This document shows positions 12,191-22,862 of a stretch of 64,000 bases of DNA, piece by piece; the stretch's first letter is position 1; the number at the start of each line of letters is the position of its first letter. The stretch comes from Ditylenchus dipsaci. Lineage: Eukaryota > Nematoda > Chromadorea > Rhabditida > Anguinidae. The notes under the pieces were generated by a model. The model had not been told where the DNA came from. It did no database searches and saw only the letters and a program-made list of their open reading frames with translations. Location: positions 248,001-312,000 of the forward strand of contig SADC01001287.1 in assembly GCA_004194705.1 (NCBI GenBank), given 5' to 3'. The translations under genes were made by a program, and so were the position numbers.

Positions 12191-13033
12191 TCAACAACGC
12201 TTCTTTGCATCCTTACTATTGAAGATATCCAAATAGTCATTATCGGCGATGTTGAGCCTAAATAAGATTGGTACACAACAAAAAATGGTAATCCACAGAA
12301 ACAAAACTTACATCAGGACATAGGGAAACAAGATTAGAAGAAGCGGATGACACTGTCTTGGCTATCTTCTGGACTGCACTGATCTTGCGCAACTTCAGAA
12401 AACCAGGATCACTCTTCATGGATTCACCCAGCTGAAAAAGCTAGTTCGGAAGCCATTTGAATTAATGAGTCTCTAAATTAACATGCCCCAAGGAGGATCC
12501 CTCGGGTTGCAGTTAATCTAAGCGTCGACTACCGTATTTTCTGTATTAAACGCCCCGGGGCGTTTATTTTTAAATCGACCTCTAGGAGGGGGGGGGCGTT
12601 AATTACAGGAAATACGGTATACTATAAAGAGCTTATGACTTACCATATGAGCAGCTTCAGCCTTCCCTTCAGCGTCATTCCTTTACGATGGCGCGAAGCA
12701 CGACCCACCAAAAAAGCAGAAAGACGACCGACTGAGCGATTGGCGAGACGTTGATCAGATTGGAGCAGTTGAGCGCACTAATTTTCAACGGAAGATTGGC
12801 ATCTCTGCGATTCAACTGAAGGTGCTCAATCAAACGAAACAGTATTCAGTAGAAAAATTACTTACACATTCTTTGTTCAACTCAGTTACGGTTAATTCTT
12901 CACCAAGGACCCGATCCACTCTCTCAGCTGTACGCATCAGGAGAACCACGAATTTCCTCTCATTCCGCCTCTTGATTCGCTTGTTCCTTATTCTTCCGTC
13001 TTTTCTAGATTCCGGCATCCTTAGCTTGCTCAC
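12191..13033 (-). pseudogene. Prohibitin-2 (PHB2), decayed 3' part
   Basis: Four exon-like blocks read colinearly with prohibitin-2, an inner mitochondrial membrane scaffold. (1) 12,866 to about 13,020, with LLMRTAERVDRV and GEELTVTEL, before a gtaagt donor. (2) 12,644-12,815, with RLSAFLVGRAS and then NDAEGKAEAAHM; this block has an in-frame TAG and needs a one-base shift. (3) 12,312-12,431, cleanly bounded by tttttcag and gtaagt, reading LGESMKSDPGFLKLRK and VQKIAKTVSS. (4) 12,191-12,257, reading LNIADNDYLDIF to a TGA. The junction of blocks 2 and 3 (AAHM^LGES) matches the family exactly, but blocks 3 and 4 join out of phase. The stop, frameshift and phase error point to a pseudogene; assembly errors could mimic this. 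The 5' half was not found. A MITE (12,532-12,617) sits in one intron. Confidence 0.75.
12532..12617. mobile_element. 86-bp MITE in a PHB2 intron
   Basis: The ends are ta/CCGTATTTTCTGTATTAA and AATTACAGGAAATACGG/ta with a cgccccggggcg palindrome and a G tract inside. The inverted termini and TA flanks place it in the CGTATTTTC family of 4,834-5,085. Confidence 0.7.
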
Positions 13034-13165
13034 TTGCCCTCTTCTTGGCTTCTCTCTGCTTTTCTACTTGCTGACTACGCGCTTTCCTTGTTTGAACTTG
13101 CTACTTCTCAACCAATCGACATGGCATTGCCGGTTCCAGAACTTTTTGCCACTGCTCGTGATTTG
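13020..13165 (-). CDS. Basic coiled-coil-like frame, unassigned
   Basis: The minus frame reads QQVEKQREAKKRASEQAKDA, strongly Lys/Arg/Glu/Ala, before a stop near 13,017. It lies in the first copy of a diverged duplication whose second copy (15,256-15,535) carries the similar frame TIQARKEARNKPAVKK to a stop. Such tails occur in ribosomal and ribosome-biogenesis proteins, but the resemblance is compositional only. No complete gene could be built. Confidence 0.25.
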
Positions 13166-13179
13166 AACTGCGAGTCTTC

Positions 13180-13620
13180 ATCAGATCTGAAAATTATACT
13201 AAATTTGATCCCGTCAAAAAATCTAAAAAAGGCGTGCCAGAGTGTGTGCCAGAGCTTGAAATTTTCCGAATATCGGCTGCTCCTCAGCATCTTTTTGCAT
13301 TTTTCGTGTGCTGACCATTGTTAGACCTAAAACAGAAAGCTTTGTCTCGCATAAAAAACTCACAAACTCGCATTTTTTCTAACAATTTATGTACTAAAAG
13401 ATAGCGCGACCATCAAAGTCTTACTACAAACTATAAAAAGTTCTTAAAAGCCATTTTTTAGAAATCTTGGACCATATTAGTGAACCAACTGGCATTTTTC
13501 CGAGTAAAAATAGGGGTTTTTGCGTTTCTCATCTAACTTTTGCATAAAACACCCTAAATTTGCATTTTTTGCATACTTCCTTGGTACCAAAATGTAGCAA
13601 ATTTACTTTTCTATTGAGCC
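13180..13620. repeat. Diverged duplication, copy 1
   Basis: The tract aattatactaaatttgatcccgtc and the later block taacttttgcataaaacacc...gcaaatttacttttctat match 15,465-15,520 and 15,671-15,760 in the same order and orientation, at roughly 75-80 percent by eye. This is an old segmental duplication of about 600 bases. Confidence 0.6.
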
Positions 13621-13914
13621 TCCAGTTGCGTTTCAGGAAAACTCGACATGAAATAGTGCTAGAATCTCAATCGAGTCAACTAGATGAAAAAATTTCTTTG
13701 AAATTTTCACAGAAATCAATTATAGCTTCGAAATTTTGCATGTTTTATGGGCAAGTGATGGCTTGTTCGAAAGCGCTGAATGTGGTGAGTTTTTTGACAA
13801 TAAACTTACATGAGGTACAGCGAAAAAAGTAAAACCAGAAGTGCTGGATAAAATAAACTAAAAAACAGCGGTTTTTCAAATTTTTGATTTGGCGCCAAAT
13901 TTCGCTAATGCACT

Positions 13915-14660
13915 AGAATGCAGTTTTTGAGGGGCCGTGCCTCCTCCCCCCAGCTAGCGAAAAATTTACTTTTCCTGAAGGGGAAAGGACCCGTCCCATT
14001 TTGATTCTCGTGCTCTGAATAGGCACGGAAACACTTTGATTTCCGAAAAATCGAAAAAAATTTTTTTTCGATTTGCCTTGGTCCCCCAAGGTAAAAAATT
14101 TAGGAAAATTCAAAAAAATATTTTTTTGAATTCCCGCCAAAACATTTTTAAGGGATTTAGGGCTGTATTGGGAGAGGAAGGGAATAAACAGGGCCACTTT
14201 CATGGCAAAATTATTAAAAAAGTGAATTCTGGACTATTTCGGATGTCCTACCATGTTTTTCAACTGGGCCGTGGCAAAAAAGGACTCTATATGCATTTTA
14301 TGGTCAAGAGTACTTCTCGGAATCATGTCTAAGGTAAGTGAGTGCGCGCATCTCTAACTCTCAAGCCCTCCCAATACAGCTCTAATTCCCTTTAAAATGT
14401 TTTGGCGGGAATTCAAAAAATAATTTTTTTTGAATTTTCTTAAATTTTTCACCTTGGGGGACCAAGGCAAATCGAAAAATTTTTTTTTTCGATTTTTCGG
14501 AAATCAAAGTGTTTCCGTGCCTATTCAGAGCACGAGAATCAAAATGGGACGGGTCCTTTCCCTTCAGGAAAAGTAAATTTTTCGCTAGCTGGGGGATTCT
14601 ATAGTATAGCCTGGGGCCCTAGGGTTCTGGCGAGTGGGGCCCCAAAGGTTCTGTTTAGCC
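13915..14660. repeat. Foldback element, arms 13,945-14,185 / 14,375-14,600
   Basis: The tract cagctagcgaaaaatttact on the left returns as its complement at about 14,575-14,595, with gggacgggtccttt, the aaaaaattttttttcg hairpin and cttggtcccccaagg in mirrored order. The core is a half copy of the GC-hairpin family (tggtcaagagtacttctcgg). The right edge ends in gattctatagtatagcc, the terminus seen at 11,750, 19,988 and 20,392. Plus and minus ORFs across it are mirror translations of the arms. Confidence 0.7.
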
Positions 14661-14929
14661 ATATTTTTTTGCAAAATTCAAATTTTAATCGAAAATGTTA
14701 TGCTGTTTCTTTCCACAGTTTTAAAAATGTGCGACTCAATGATTTTATTGCAAAGATCCGCTTTTCAACAACCTCTACTATCTCAAAAGACTCAAAACTC
14801 TATCTTTATTCTTCTGAAAACAACAAATACTATAAATTAGTGGAGAACAACGATAAAATTAACGAGAATGAATAATTATTTTTCTTTATACTGACAAAAC
14901 CTCTTATTTTTGAATCAGTCTGTTTCTTG

Positions 14930-15240
14930 GGCGAGCTATCAGCACTTGGACATAAGAATCACTGCCGAAACTTTCCCTACCTAACGGCGCACCATAGGAA
15001 GCTTCCAGAACTCGACTTCATGCGTTTTCAGACGCTGAAATCAAAGCAGTTAAAACTCTACAGGCTCCGAACGAACTCAGAAAAACATTACCTGGGAAAT
15101 CAGAAAGCCTTACACAAACTCGACCTGAGCATCTCCAGTCTTTTCAGCTCTAGCATTGACGACATCCTTGGCACGCTTCATCGACACGATCTTCCATGCT
15201 TTAGCAGTCGTTTTCTCAGACGAGACACCTCATGAATACC
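14930..15240 (-). CDS. Unassigned basic exon-like frames
   Basis: Two minus-strand frames look protein-like. About 15,130-15,230 reads TTAKAWKIVSMKRAKDVV then NARAEKTGDAQ. About 14,985-15,045, after a gatttcag acceptor, reads RLKTHEVEFWKLPMVRR to a stop. Residues resemble the C-terminal half of RLP24/RSL24D1-type ribosome-biogenesis proteins (W..T...MKR pattern), but the match is short and unverified. Confidence 0.25.
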
Positions 15241-15255
15241 TGAATAACGGACACG

Positions 15256-15760
15256 TTATAAATGATGTGGTAACATGGAAACAGCATAAACTGTTGAGGT
15301 CCTAGATAAGCCTGAAACATCTATCGCACAAAAAACTGACCTTCCATCTTTTTTTGATTGTGGCTGAACGAATTCCGGAGAGAGACACACCAGTTGGCTG
15401 ACTATTTCTTGACCGCGGGCTTGTTCCTTGCCTCTTTTCGAGCTTGAATTGTGAGTCATCATGGTACCTACAAATTATACCAAATTTCATTCCGTCAAAA
15501 AATCTAAAAAAGTCGTCGATTTTAGTACGGCTCATATATCAAAAGATAGCCCAGACATTCAGATACAAGAAAAGTCAGACCAATTTTCGCTTAGTCAGAA
15601 ATTTAGAAGCTAGAGGTCATTTAAAGCAAACAACTGGTACTTTTACGAGTAAAATTAGGGATTTTCGCGTTACCTGTCTAACTTTTGTATAAAACCACCC
15701 AAATTTGTATCTTTTGCACACTTCTTTGGTGCGTAATCCTAGCAAATTTACTTTTCTATC
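15256..15760. repeat. Diverged duplication, copy 2
   Basis: Partner of 13,180-13,620 (shared tracts aaatttcattccgtcaaaaaatc and gtctaacttttgtataaaac). Minus-strand frames here end in a Lys-rich tail similar to that of copy 1. Confidence 0.55.
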
Positions 15761-17313
15761 GGGCTACAGCCCCATTTTCGAGCTTTCAAATATAACACAG
15801 AATTTCAGACCAGTTATAGTTGCAAAGCGAGGGGATGTGTTTCGGTATATTTTTCGAAAACTTCATTATTAAACTTAAAAATTTGTTTATCTTTGAGGTG
15901 AGTGATGACTTATTTTAATGCCCTGAATGTGAGGAAGCTTTTGCGGATAAGTTTACCTAAAACAGATAAGAATGAAATCCGTTACAGACCTAGGATTACT
16001 TGGAGTTACATGTATAGAAATCTCAGTCTATTTTCGAATTTTTTTTATTTGGCGCAAAAATCGTAAATCGATTATGATTTTGAATTTTAAGGGGCCGTGC
16101 CTTAAGCTACTTTCGCTTTTCAATAAGCATCATTACATTAATAACACAACTCCTGAAATAAACTTTTTGTTCCGCACCGCGATCAACATTTTATTGAAAA
16201 ACTATGACCAAAATTTTTTGATGGGTTTCAAATTACAAGTTTGAAACCCAACAAAACATTTGTTGTCGTTTTTTAATATAAAATATTTTGTAACCCATCA
16301 GAAGCTACTATTCACTACACGTTCAATCAAGGAATATCCCGACAACGTAATCCAGCCATCATCGGTGACCACGAACAAGACTTGATTAGTTACACAGTTT
16401 GGGGAATTTTATGCAACCTACGCTAGTCAAAAAAATTCAAAATGATACGAAATAAAAAACAACAAAAATAAATAGGTTTATACCATATACACAGGTAATA
16501 AGCACAACCACTCTAACAGTTGACCTATTTAGAAGTGAAATTATTTGTGCAACCCACTAAATCCTCTAATTTTGACATCGAATGAGGGAATATTTGCTTT
16601 ACTTGCTGGAAATACAGACTTGTCGGCGGTCACCAAGAGAACTTGATGGGTCACACAGTTCGAGGAATCTCTGATGGGCTGTGTTGATCAACCGTGTGGA
16701 TGGAACAGCTCTTGTATGCCCCTCCTCTTGCTGCTATTCCTAATCTTTTGTGTGGTCGCAGTAGCAATGTGTGTTTTGGTAGTAGAGGAGGAGTATATAG
16801 TGCTTTGATGGACACTTGTAAATAGTTGACCATTCGGTTGAAAAAGTCTCCAAATATGTATGTGGAAAGGAGAAAAGGAATCTTCTAGAAACATTGGGAT
16901 GCATTATGGATAAAGCCTTTAACTTTGTGGAAGTATGTGTGACAATGACATTAAAAAATCTGTATAAAAGCTATCTACTGATTTTTTTGTAAAATTTGCA
17001 TCATCTTTCTGAACAATTATTTTTTTATTTTTGCTTTTTGGATAAGATGTAGAAAAGCTTCAATAATTAAGCAAGAATATAACTTATGTGTTGGTGATCC
17101 TACCGAAAAAATGCTTTGGTCCCTCCTGTTGTTTTTTCAGGGTTTTTTTTTTAATTTGACTGGGTATCCTAGTTGTTCGCAAATTTTATTTTTCGAAAAT
17201 ATTCATTCACCCTATTTTATTGGGAAAAAAGACTTCGCGGGCAGTAAATGTTATGAAATACGATTTCATTCTAAAAGCTAAAGTGAATCTTTTTCACGTT
17301 TTGAAGAGCCGTG
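15761..17313. other. No recognisable gene; small palindrome
   Basis: At 16,215-16,250 gggtttcaaattacaagtttgaaaccc forms a short palindrome. The overlapping minus ORFs at 16,651-16,894 (a Thr/Pro/His-rich frame) have no family signature and no splice support. The tract ccctcctgttgttttttc with ttggtccc at 17,120 belongs to the dispersed caaggcaaa repeat. Confidence 0.35.
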
Positions 17314-18148
17314 TAAAGGAACGGCTAATATTTAAATCTGCTGCCAAAATTTGAATTATGCTGCCAAAATCTTTAATTCTGCTGCCAAATCAAATCTGCT
17401 GCCAAAAATTTGAATTTTGCTGCCAAAAATTTGAATTTTGCTGCCAAAAATTTGAATTTTGCTGCCAAAAATTTGAATTTTGCCGCCAAAAATTTGAATT
17501 TTGCTGCCAAATCCATTTTTCTGCCAAAAATTTGAATTTCGCTGCCAAAATTTGAATTTTGCTGCCAAAAATTTGTAATTTGCTGCCGAAATTTCTCGAC
17601 CTATTTCCACAGCCTCATCTTAGTTCCATGTCCATCATTTATGATTTTACTTGAGATAGTTGCACCAAATGCTATATTTTTAAACTACTGTGTGAATTTA
17701 AATTCTACCTACGAATAAGTTGTAAAGACGAGTTTTCTTTCTGATTTTATTAGAGATAATGACAATGCAAGAGACGTTCGTAACGACAACAACAAATCAC
17801 TGCATATCTTAACAAATGCATAAATTCAAACACCGAAAATTCACTAAGCTTGTGACGGTCGGAGCTGCGCAGGCATTGTTTCTGACAAATTCGAGATTCC
17901 AATGAGCAGACAATGCAATGCTAGCTAAAGAAAATTTTCGCTTGAAAAATCACTCATCATTTCACGATCTGACATACCTTGGCGGAATTCTTATGGAAAA
18001 GCAGCCGATTGAAGGAAATCGATCTCAGCTAAAAATTTCATTCTCAGTCACTTGGGCACTTTAAATTCTTTCTTTTTTACTTCAGCTTTGATTGCCAGCA
18101 AAAACTGCTTGTAGCACCATTTTGTCTCAATTGATAGTGCAAGGGAAA

Positions 18149-18284
18149 TTAGACGAAAGACTTTATTGGCATGGTCGGGCGACGAATTCTGAGCACAGCA
18201 GGACAACTAAAATTTTCTTCCTTTGTAGCTGCATTGATAGGTTTCGACAGTGTGCTTATATCCAACGATAGGCAACGATAGGCA
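18149..18284 (-). CDS. 3' exon of gene fragment carried by the element
   Basis: After a ggggctag acceptor, a minus-strand frame with AYRCLSLDISTLSKPINAAT continues to a TAA at 18,149-18,151. It joins in phase with the preceding exon (ends ..AGA CT, then T..). The residue mix is ordinary for a globular protein. It sits wholly within the array-TIR element, so it may be captured host sequence or a remnant of an element-encoded protein. Family unknown. Confidence 0.4.
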
Positions 18285-18339
18285 CTAGCCCCAACATATT
18301 TCAATAAATACTGAGTAACACAGATAACAAAAAACTTAC

Positions 18340-18492
18340 AGTCTCCATTCATTGCTTGACCAAGGATTGTCAAAGAGCTTTTTCCAATCTTCCAACTCGT
18401 CATCTGCATCTGAACCTTCAAAGTTTTGGATCACGGCGTAGATAATTTCCGCAGTACGCTTTTTCGGATAAATGACTTGTTCGATATGCATC
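18340..18492 (-). CDS. Internal exon of gene fragment carried by the element
   Basis: Bounded by a tctgtttcag acceptor and a gtaagttttttg donor, both strong. The open minus frame reads KQVIYPKKRTAEIIYAVIQN then an acidic stretch GSDADDELEDW and ends near NPWSSNEWR. It is open through 51 codons. Together with 18,149-18,284 it makes a two-exon C-terminus. I do not recognise the protein. Strong splice sites inside a transposable element suggest gene-fragment capture of Pack-MULE type. Confidence 0.5.
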
Positions 18493-18712
18493 TGAAACAG
18501 ATAATAAAATGATTAAGAGGTGAACGAAGATGGAAAAATACAGATCGGCAACTAAAAACTGAATAGGATAAATTGGCAGCAAATTTCAAATTTTTGGCAG
18601 CAAAATTCAAATTTTTGGCAGCAGATTTGATTTGGCAGCAGAATTAAAGATTTTGGCAGCATAATTCAAATTTTTGGCAGCAAAATTAAATACCACCCTA
18701 AAGGAACACGCT

Positions 18713-18885
18713 CACCCTCAATTTTTTTCGTAACCATTAAACTTCTATATGAATTTTTTAACTTGGTTTCTATCAAAACTCTATTTAAAATTAAACTCTA
18801 GGTCTTGTTTTCTTAGAAACCAAGTTGAAAAATCTGCGCAGAAGTTTGATAATTACGAAATAGAATTGATTTGGCGTGGACATGC
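18713..18885. repeat. Foldback repeat related to the 60,807 MITE core
   Basis: The tract aacttggtttctatcaaaac pairs with tagaaaccaagttgaaaaat within 100 bases. The same core (caacttggtttctaact...ttgttagaaaccaaactg) occurs inside the TTAA MITE at 60,807-61,047. Confidence 0.55.
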
Positions 18886-19829
18886 CACTTTAAGTACACA
18901 AAGTCCAAGTTAACGTCATAAAAAAGTAGGAAGTGGTCTAAAATAGTGTATTATATTTAATTAGAAGTTGAGCACTTTATTTAGAATAACATTACCAAAT
19001 TTTATCAAAACAAAAACAAGAAATAGAGATCACAAATTAGTGTGTACGATAATTGCACAAATGAATTCACCGCCAGATTCGTTTTTTCCGAAAATAACAC
19101 TGATGCTCAGTCGTCTAGGTGTGGAATGGATGGAACACCGGCAAAAAGTCACTCCTGTAGTTTTCCAACATCTTCATGTCTATTTTGAAGGTGCCTAAAT
19201 AAATAAATTACCATTTCAAGCTGACTTTTCAAGGTTCAATATCTACAGCCAGCTCTCTTTATAGTGTACTGTCTAGGGCCGACCTCGGGTACGAGAAAGA
19301 AAAGGGTACACTAATAGAGGGTCAGATATATGGAAAGTTTCCTGCCTTTCTACCGGGAGCTCTTAGTTATATAAACTGCTAACATTTATGGCCGAATTAC
19401 CAAGAGTTTTATTCAAATACACAAAGGTACTGTAAACCGTACCTTTCAAAAAAATCGTGTTTGCCGTCAAACTTCGCCCCTTCCTGAGGAGTAGTAATAA
19501 TGTCTTCACTAGGTGGACTCGAACCTAAGACCCCAAAAAACTTTATATGCAATAAGTTTGGCGGATTGACCAGCGAAACCAAATCTTGCGAATTCACCAG
19601 TGAATCCACTTGTTTCGCCGAAATTCGGCAAAACAAGTGCCCCTATGTAAGGGCCCATACACCCTAGTTGTGTATATGCTCGTATATGCTTGCCGTATAT
19701 GCTCTATTAATACCCCGGGGGAGGATTATTTTTCAACACCCGAAAAATCTTGAATTTGTAAATCAAAAATGGCCCTAACTCTAAAATCCTAGTAAAAATG
19801 AGGGAGGGGGGGATTATTAACGGGTGGAA
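18886..19829. other. No recognisable gene; possible tRNA-like remnant
   Basis: At about 19,505-19,535 the minus strand carries ggttcgagtccacctagtga, a B-box-like motif of the dispersed tRNA-like class. Otherwise there are only short chance ORFs. The tract taccccgggggaggattattttt (19,711) resembles the G-tract motifs of the MITEs nearby. Confidence 0.35.
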
Positions 19830-19987
19830 CATAAGTTCGGAATGAATTTTCAATGCCATATTTCTTATTACTTTTATTATCATATCTCTTATCTGTTGAT
19901 ACTATTCTGTAGCCCTGCATCTCCTCTTTCAAATGGCATATTGTTTTAGCTTGATTATTGTGGATAAGTCACCATTTGGGTCCAACA

Positions 19988-20150
19988 CGGTAACACTATA
20001 GAATCCCTCCCCCCCCCCCAGCTAGCGAAAATTTACTTTTCCTGAAGGGAAAGGACCCGTCCCATTTTGATTCTCGTGCTCTGAATAAGCACGGAAACAC
20101 TTCGGTTTCCGAAAAATCTTCCGAAAAAATTCTATAGTATAGCCCCAACA
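19988..20150. mobile_element. Small insert with ACTATAGAATC termini, copy 1
   Basis: Starts ggtaacactatagaatccct, then a C tract and cagctagcgaaaatttactt, and ends attctatagtatagccc. Absent from the matching place in the right arm of the foldback, where the target reads straight through. It shares sequence with the arms of the 13,915-14,660 foldback. Confidence 0.6.
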
Positions 20151-20391
20151 CTTGTCTGGTCGTCTTAAGAAGAATACCAGCGCTTTCATCACTTTAACTG
20201 GTCAAATGTTATATTGAATTTTGATAATCACGACAAAAAATTTGCACCATGTGGTAGCGCAGCTCAGTACTTTTATTATCATATCTCTTATCTGTTGATA
20301 CTATTCTGTAGCCCTGCATCTCCTCTTTCAAATGGCATATTGTTTTTAGCTTGATTATTGTGGATAAGTCACCATTTGGGTCCAAACACGG

Positions 20392-20555
20392 TAACACTAT
20401 AGAATCCCTCCCCCCCCCCCCCCAGCTAGCGAAAAATTTACTTTTCCTGAAGGGGAAAGGACCCGTCCCATTTTGATTCTCGTGCTCTGAATAAGCACGG
20501 AAACACTTCGGTTTCCGAAAAATCTTCCGAAAAAGATTCTATAGTATAGCCCAAA
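20392..20555. mobile_element. Small insert with ACTATAGAATC termini, copy 2
   Basis: Nearly identical to the insert at 19,988-20,150 (longer C tract). It was duplicated together with its flanks as part of the tandem left-arm duplication. Confidence 0.6.
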
Positions 20556-21295
20556 CACTTGTCTGGTCGTCTTAAGAAGAATACCAGCGCTTTCATCACT
20601 TTAACTGGTCAAATGTTATATTGAATTTTGATAATCACGACAAAAATTTGCACCATGTGGTAGCGCAGCTCAGGAGCTACAAAACCCATGTTACAGAATG
20701 ATTTTTGAAAATTTCAGTGTTGAGATATGGCATTTTGAAAAAGACCAATTTCTTGAAAAATGACCAAAATTCGAAAAATTGGCAAAAACTTGCATATCGG
20801 TCATTTTTCAAGAAATCGGTTTTTTTTCAAAATGCCATATCTCAACACTGAAATTTTCAAAAATCATTCTGTAACATGGGTTTTGTAGCTCCTGAGCTGC
20901 GCTACAACATGGTGCACATTTTTTGTCGTGATTATCAAAATTCAACATAACATTTGACCAGTTAAAGTGATGAAAGCGCTGGTATTCTTCTTAAAAGACC
21001 AGACAAGTGTTTGGACCCAAATGGTGACTTATCCACGATAATCAAGCTAAACGCAATGTGGCATTTGAAAGAGGAGATTCAAGGCTACAAAATGGTATCA
21101 ACAGATAAGAGATATGATAATAAAAGTAATAAGAAATATGGCATTGAAAATCCATTCCGAACTTATGTTCCACCGTTAGAGCATATACGGTAATTTCACT
21201 GTTGATATCAAAAGTTTCAATGACTAACTTTAACCCTCATGCTGTGAAGCTCTTTTTGTTGAGCCTATGTGAAACTGGGTCAATTTGAAAAGTCG

Positions 21296-21395
21296 GCGCT
21301 ACTGTAATATACCCCCCCCCAAAAGCGCTACTGTAATATACCCCCCCCCAAAAATCGACCTACTGTCATATACCCCCCCCCCCAAACCGACTTTT
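21296..21395. repeat. Three tandem ctactgtaatatacccccccccaaaa units
   Basis: Units of about 30 bases at 21,299, 21,328 and 21,358, each with 9-12 consecutive C. The complementary strand has matching G runs. Confidence 0.7.
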
Positions 21396-21594
21396 TTAGG
21401 ATGGTCAAAAACCATTTTTACACAATAATTTCGCCATAAAAGGACCAGAAAAGCAATTTAAATGGGATTGCGGGCTGTGTTGGGAGGGGAAGGGAATAAT
21501 ACAGGGGCCACTTCTCGAGATGGTTGGTATCCTTAGAGTACTAATTCTCTAAGCGTCTAAGAGTACTTTCAAACCTAGGAACTTGTGGTGCAGG

Positions 21595-22862
21595 CATAAG
21601 TATGAGTACTTTTCATGGACCAAGCGGATCAGCGGGTGGAACCCGCGGGTTTACACCTTGCCCTAGCACTTTTTTAGTGCTAGGCTGAATTTTTGGATGC
21701 TGGGCCTCTGGCCCGGCCTTATAGAACGAGTGGAAATGCTCTTCGGCGAAAAAATAAAGATGTTGAACATAGTTTTGAATACTGGGGCCTACCGCATAAA
21801 TAACTCTGGTATGCATGTTTTTTCATGCATCCAGAGTCGCTTTCGAGTGATTTGTGTCTAAGGTATGTGGGTGTGCGCATCTCAACTCCAAGCCCCAAGC
21901 CCCCAAGCCCCCGAAGGGGCGCAGGGGGCTTGAGAGTTAGAGATGCGCGCACTCACTTACCTTAGACATGATTCCGAGAAGTACTCTTGACCATAAAATG
22001 CATATAGAGTCTCTTTTTGCCACGGCCCAGTTGAAAAACATGGCAGGACATCCGAAATAGTCCAGAATTCACTTTTTTATAATTTTGACATGAAAGTGGC
22101 CCTGTTTATTCCCTTCCTCTCCCAATACAGCCCTAAATCCCTCAAAAAATGTTTTGGCGGGAATTCAAAAAATATTTTTTTGAATTTTCTTAAATTTTTC
22201 ACCTTGGGGACCAAGGCAAATCGAAAAAAAATTTTTTCGATTTTTCGGAAATCAAAGTGTTTCCGTGCCTATTCAGAGCACGAGAATCAAAATGGGACGG
22301 GTCCTTTCCCCTTCAGGAAAAGTAAATTTGAGGCTTGAGAGTTAGAGATGCGCGCACGCACTTACCTTAGACATGATCCGAGAAGTACTCTTGACCATAA
22401 AATGCATATAGAGTCTCTTTTTGCCACGGCCCAGTTGAAAAACATGGTGAGGCAGTCGAAGAATACAGATATTTCAATTTATAATGTTCTGCCATAAAGT
22501 GGCCCCTTTTTATTCCCTTCCCCTCCCAATACAGCCCTCAATCCCTTTTAAACTGCTTTTCTGGTCCTTTTATGGCAAAATTATTGCATAAAAATGGTTT
22601 TTAGACACTCCTAAAAAGTCGGTTTTTAAAAATTCAAATGTTTGTATTCTTCGATTACCTCACCATGTTTTTCAACTGGGCCGCTGCAAAAAGAGACTCT
22701 ATATGCATTTTATGGTCAAGAGTACTTCTCGAAATCATGTCTAAGGTAAGTTTTTTGTCCAGGTTTTTGGTTTTTGTCCAGCTAGAATATTTATAAATAA
22801 TGTGTGCGCGCATCTCTAACTCTCAAGCCCCTGCGCCCCCGAAGGGGCGCAGGGGCTTGGCC
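21595..22862. repeat. Cluster of GC-hairpin foldback family copies
   Basis: Hairpin cores lie at about 21,885-21,940 and 22,825-22,862 (cccctgcgcccccgaagggg), with half copies at 22,325-22,460 and 22,670-22,760. Flanks repeat gtctaaggtaagtgagtgcg, tgcatatagagtctcttttt and ccagttgaaaaacatgg in both orientations. Segments at 22,140-22,330 duplicate the 13,950-14,180 arm. No coding content. Confidence 0.65.

Larger units (their letters stand above)
17323..18698. mobile_element. 1.38-kb MULE/Foldback-like element with ctgccaaaaatttgaattt TIR arrays
   Basis: Flanked by taaaggaac at 17,314-17,322 and 18,699-18,707, a perfect 9-bp TSD. The left end reads GGCTAATATTTAAATCTGCTG and the right end (complement) GGGTGGTATTTAATTTTGCTG. 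About 12 left tandem units of roughly 20 bases (17,340-17,590) and about 5 right units (18,570-18,690) form inverted arrays. The interior carries spliced coding-like sequence on the minus strand (18,149-18,492) and no transposase. The terminus is shared with the elements at 26,004, 32,071, 55,971 and 61,205 although the array units differ. The long ORFs in the arrays are unit translations (KIQIFGSKIQIFG). Confidence 0.85.
19830..21190. repeat. Large foldback with an internally duplicated left arm
   Basis: The right arm (20,695-21,180) is the complement of the left. Landmarks: ttttattatcatatctctta / taagagatatgataataaaa; cagcgctttcatcactttaa / ttaaagtgatgaaagcgctg; caatttcagtgttgagatatgg around a central hairpin at 20,690-20,890. 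The left arm is duplicated in tandem (about 19,860-20,270 and 20,268-20,665), each half carrying the same 165-bp insert (19,988-20,150; 20,392-20,555). The right arm lacks the insert, so the foldback predates it. The frame DPNGDLSTIIKL in the arms may be an old transposase relic, family unknown. Confidence 0.75.

Noticed and set aside
17356..17610. Repeat protein (KIQIFGSKIQIFG...)
   Set aside because: Translation of the ctgccaaaaatttgaatttt TIR array; the opposite strand is equally open.
20209..21193. ORF with DPNGDLSTIIKL in three copies
   Set aside because: Arms of one foldback. It could be an old transposase relic, but no domain is recognisable, so it is not listed as a gene.
22090..22338. 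Repeated 80-96-codon ORF (MKVALFIPFLSQYSPKSLK...) present also at 13,913-14,203
   Set aside because: Lies in the arms of foldback repeats; copies are frameshifted relative to each other and the opposite strand is open too. No protein family match.
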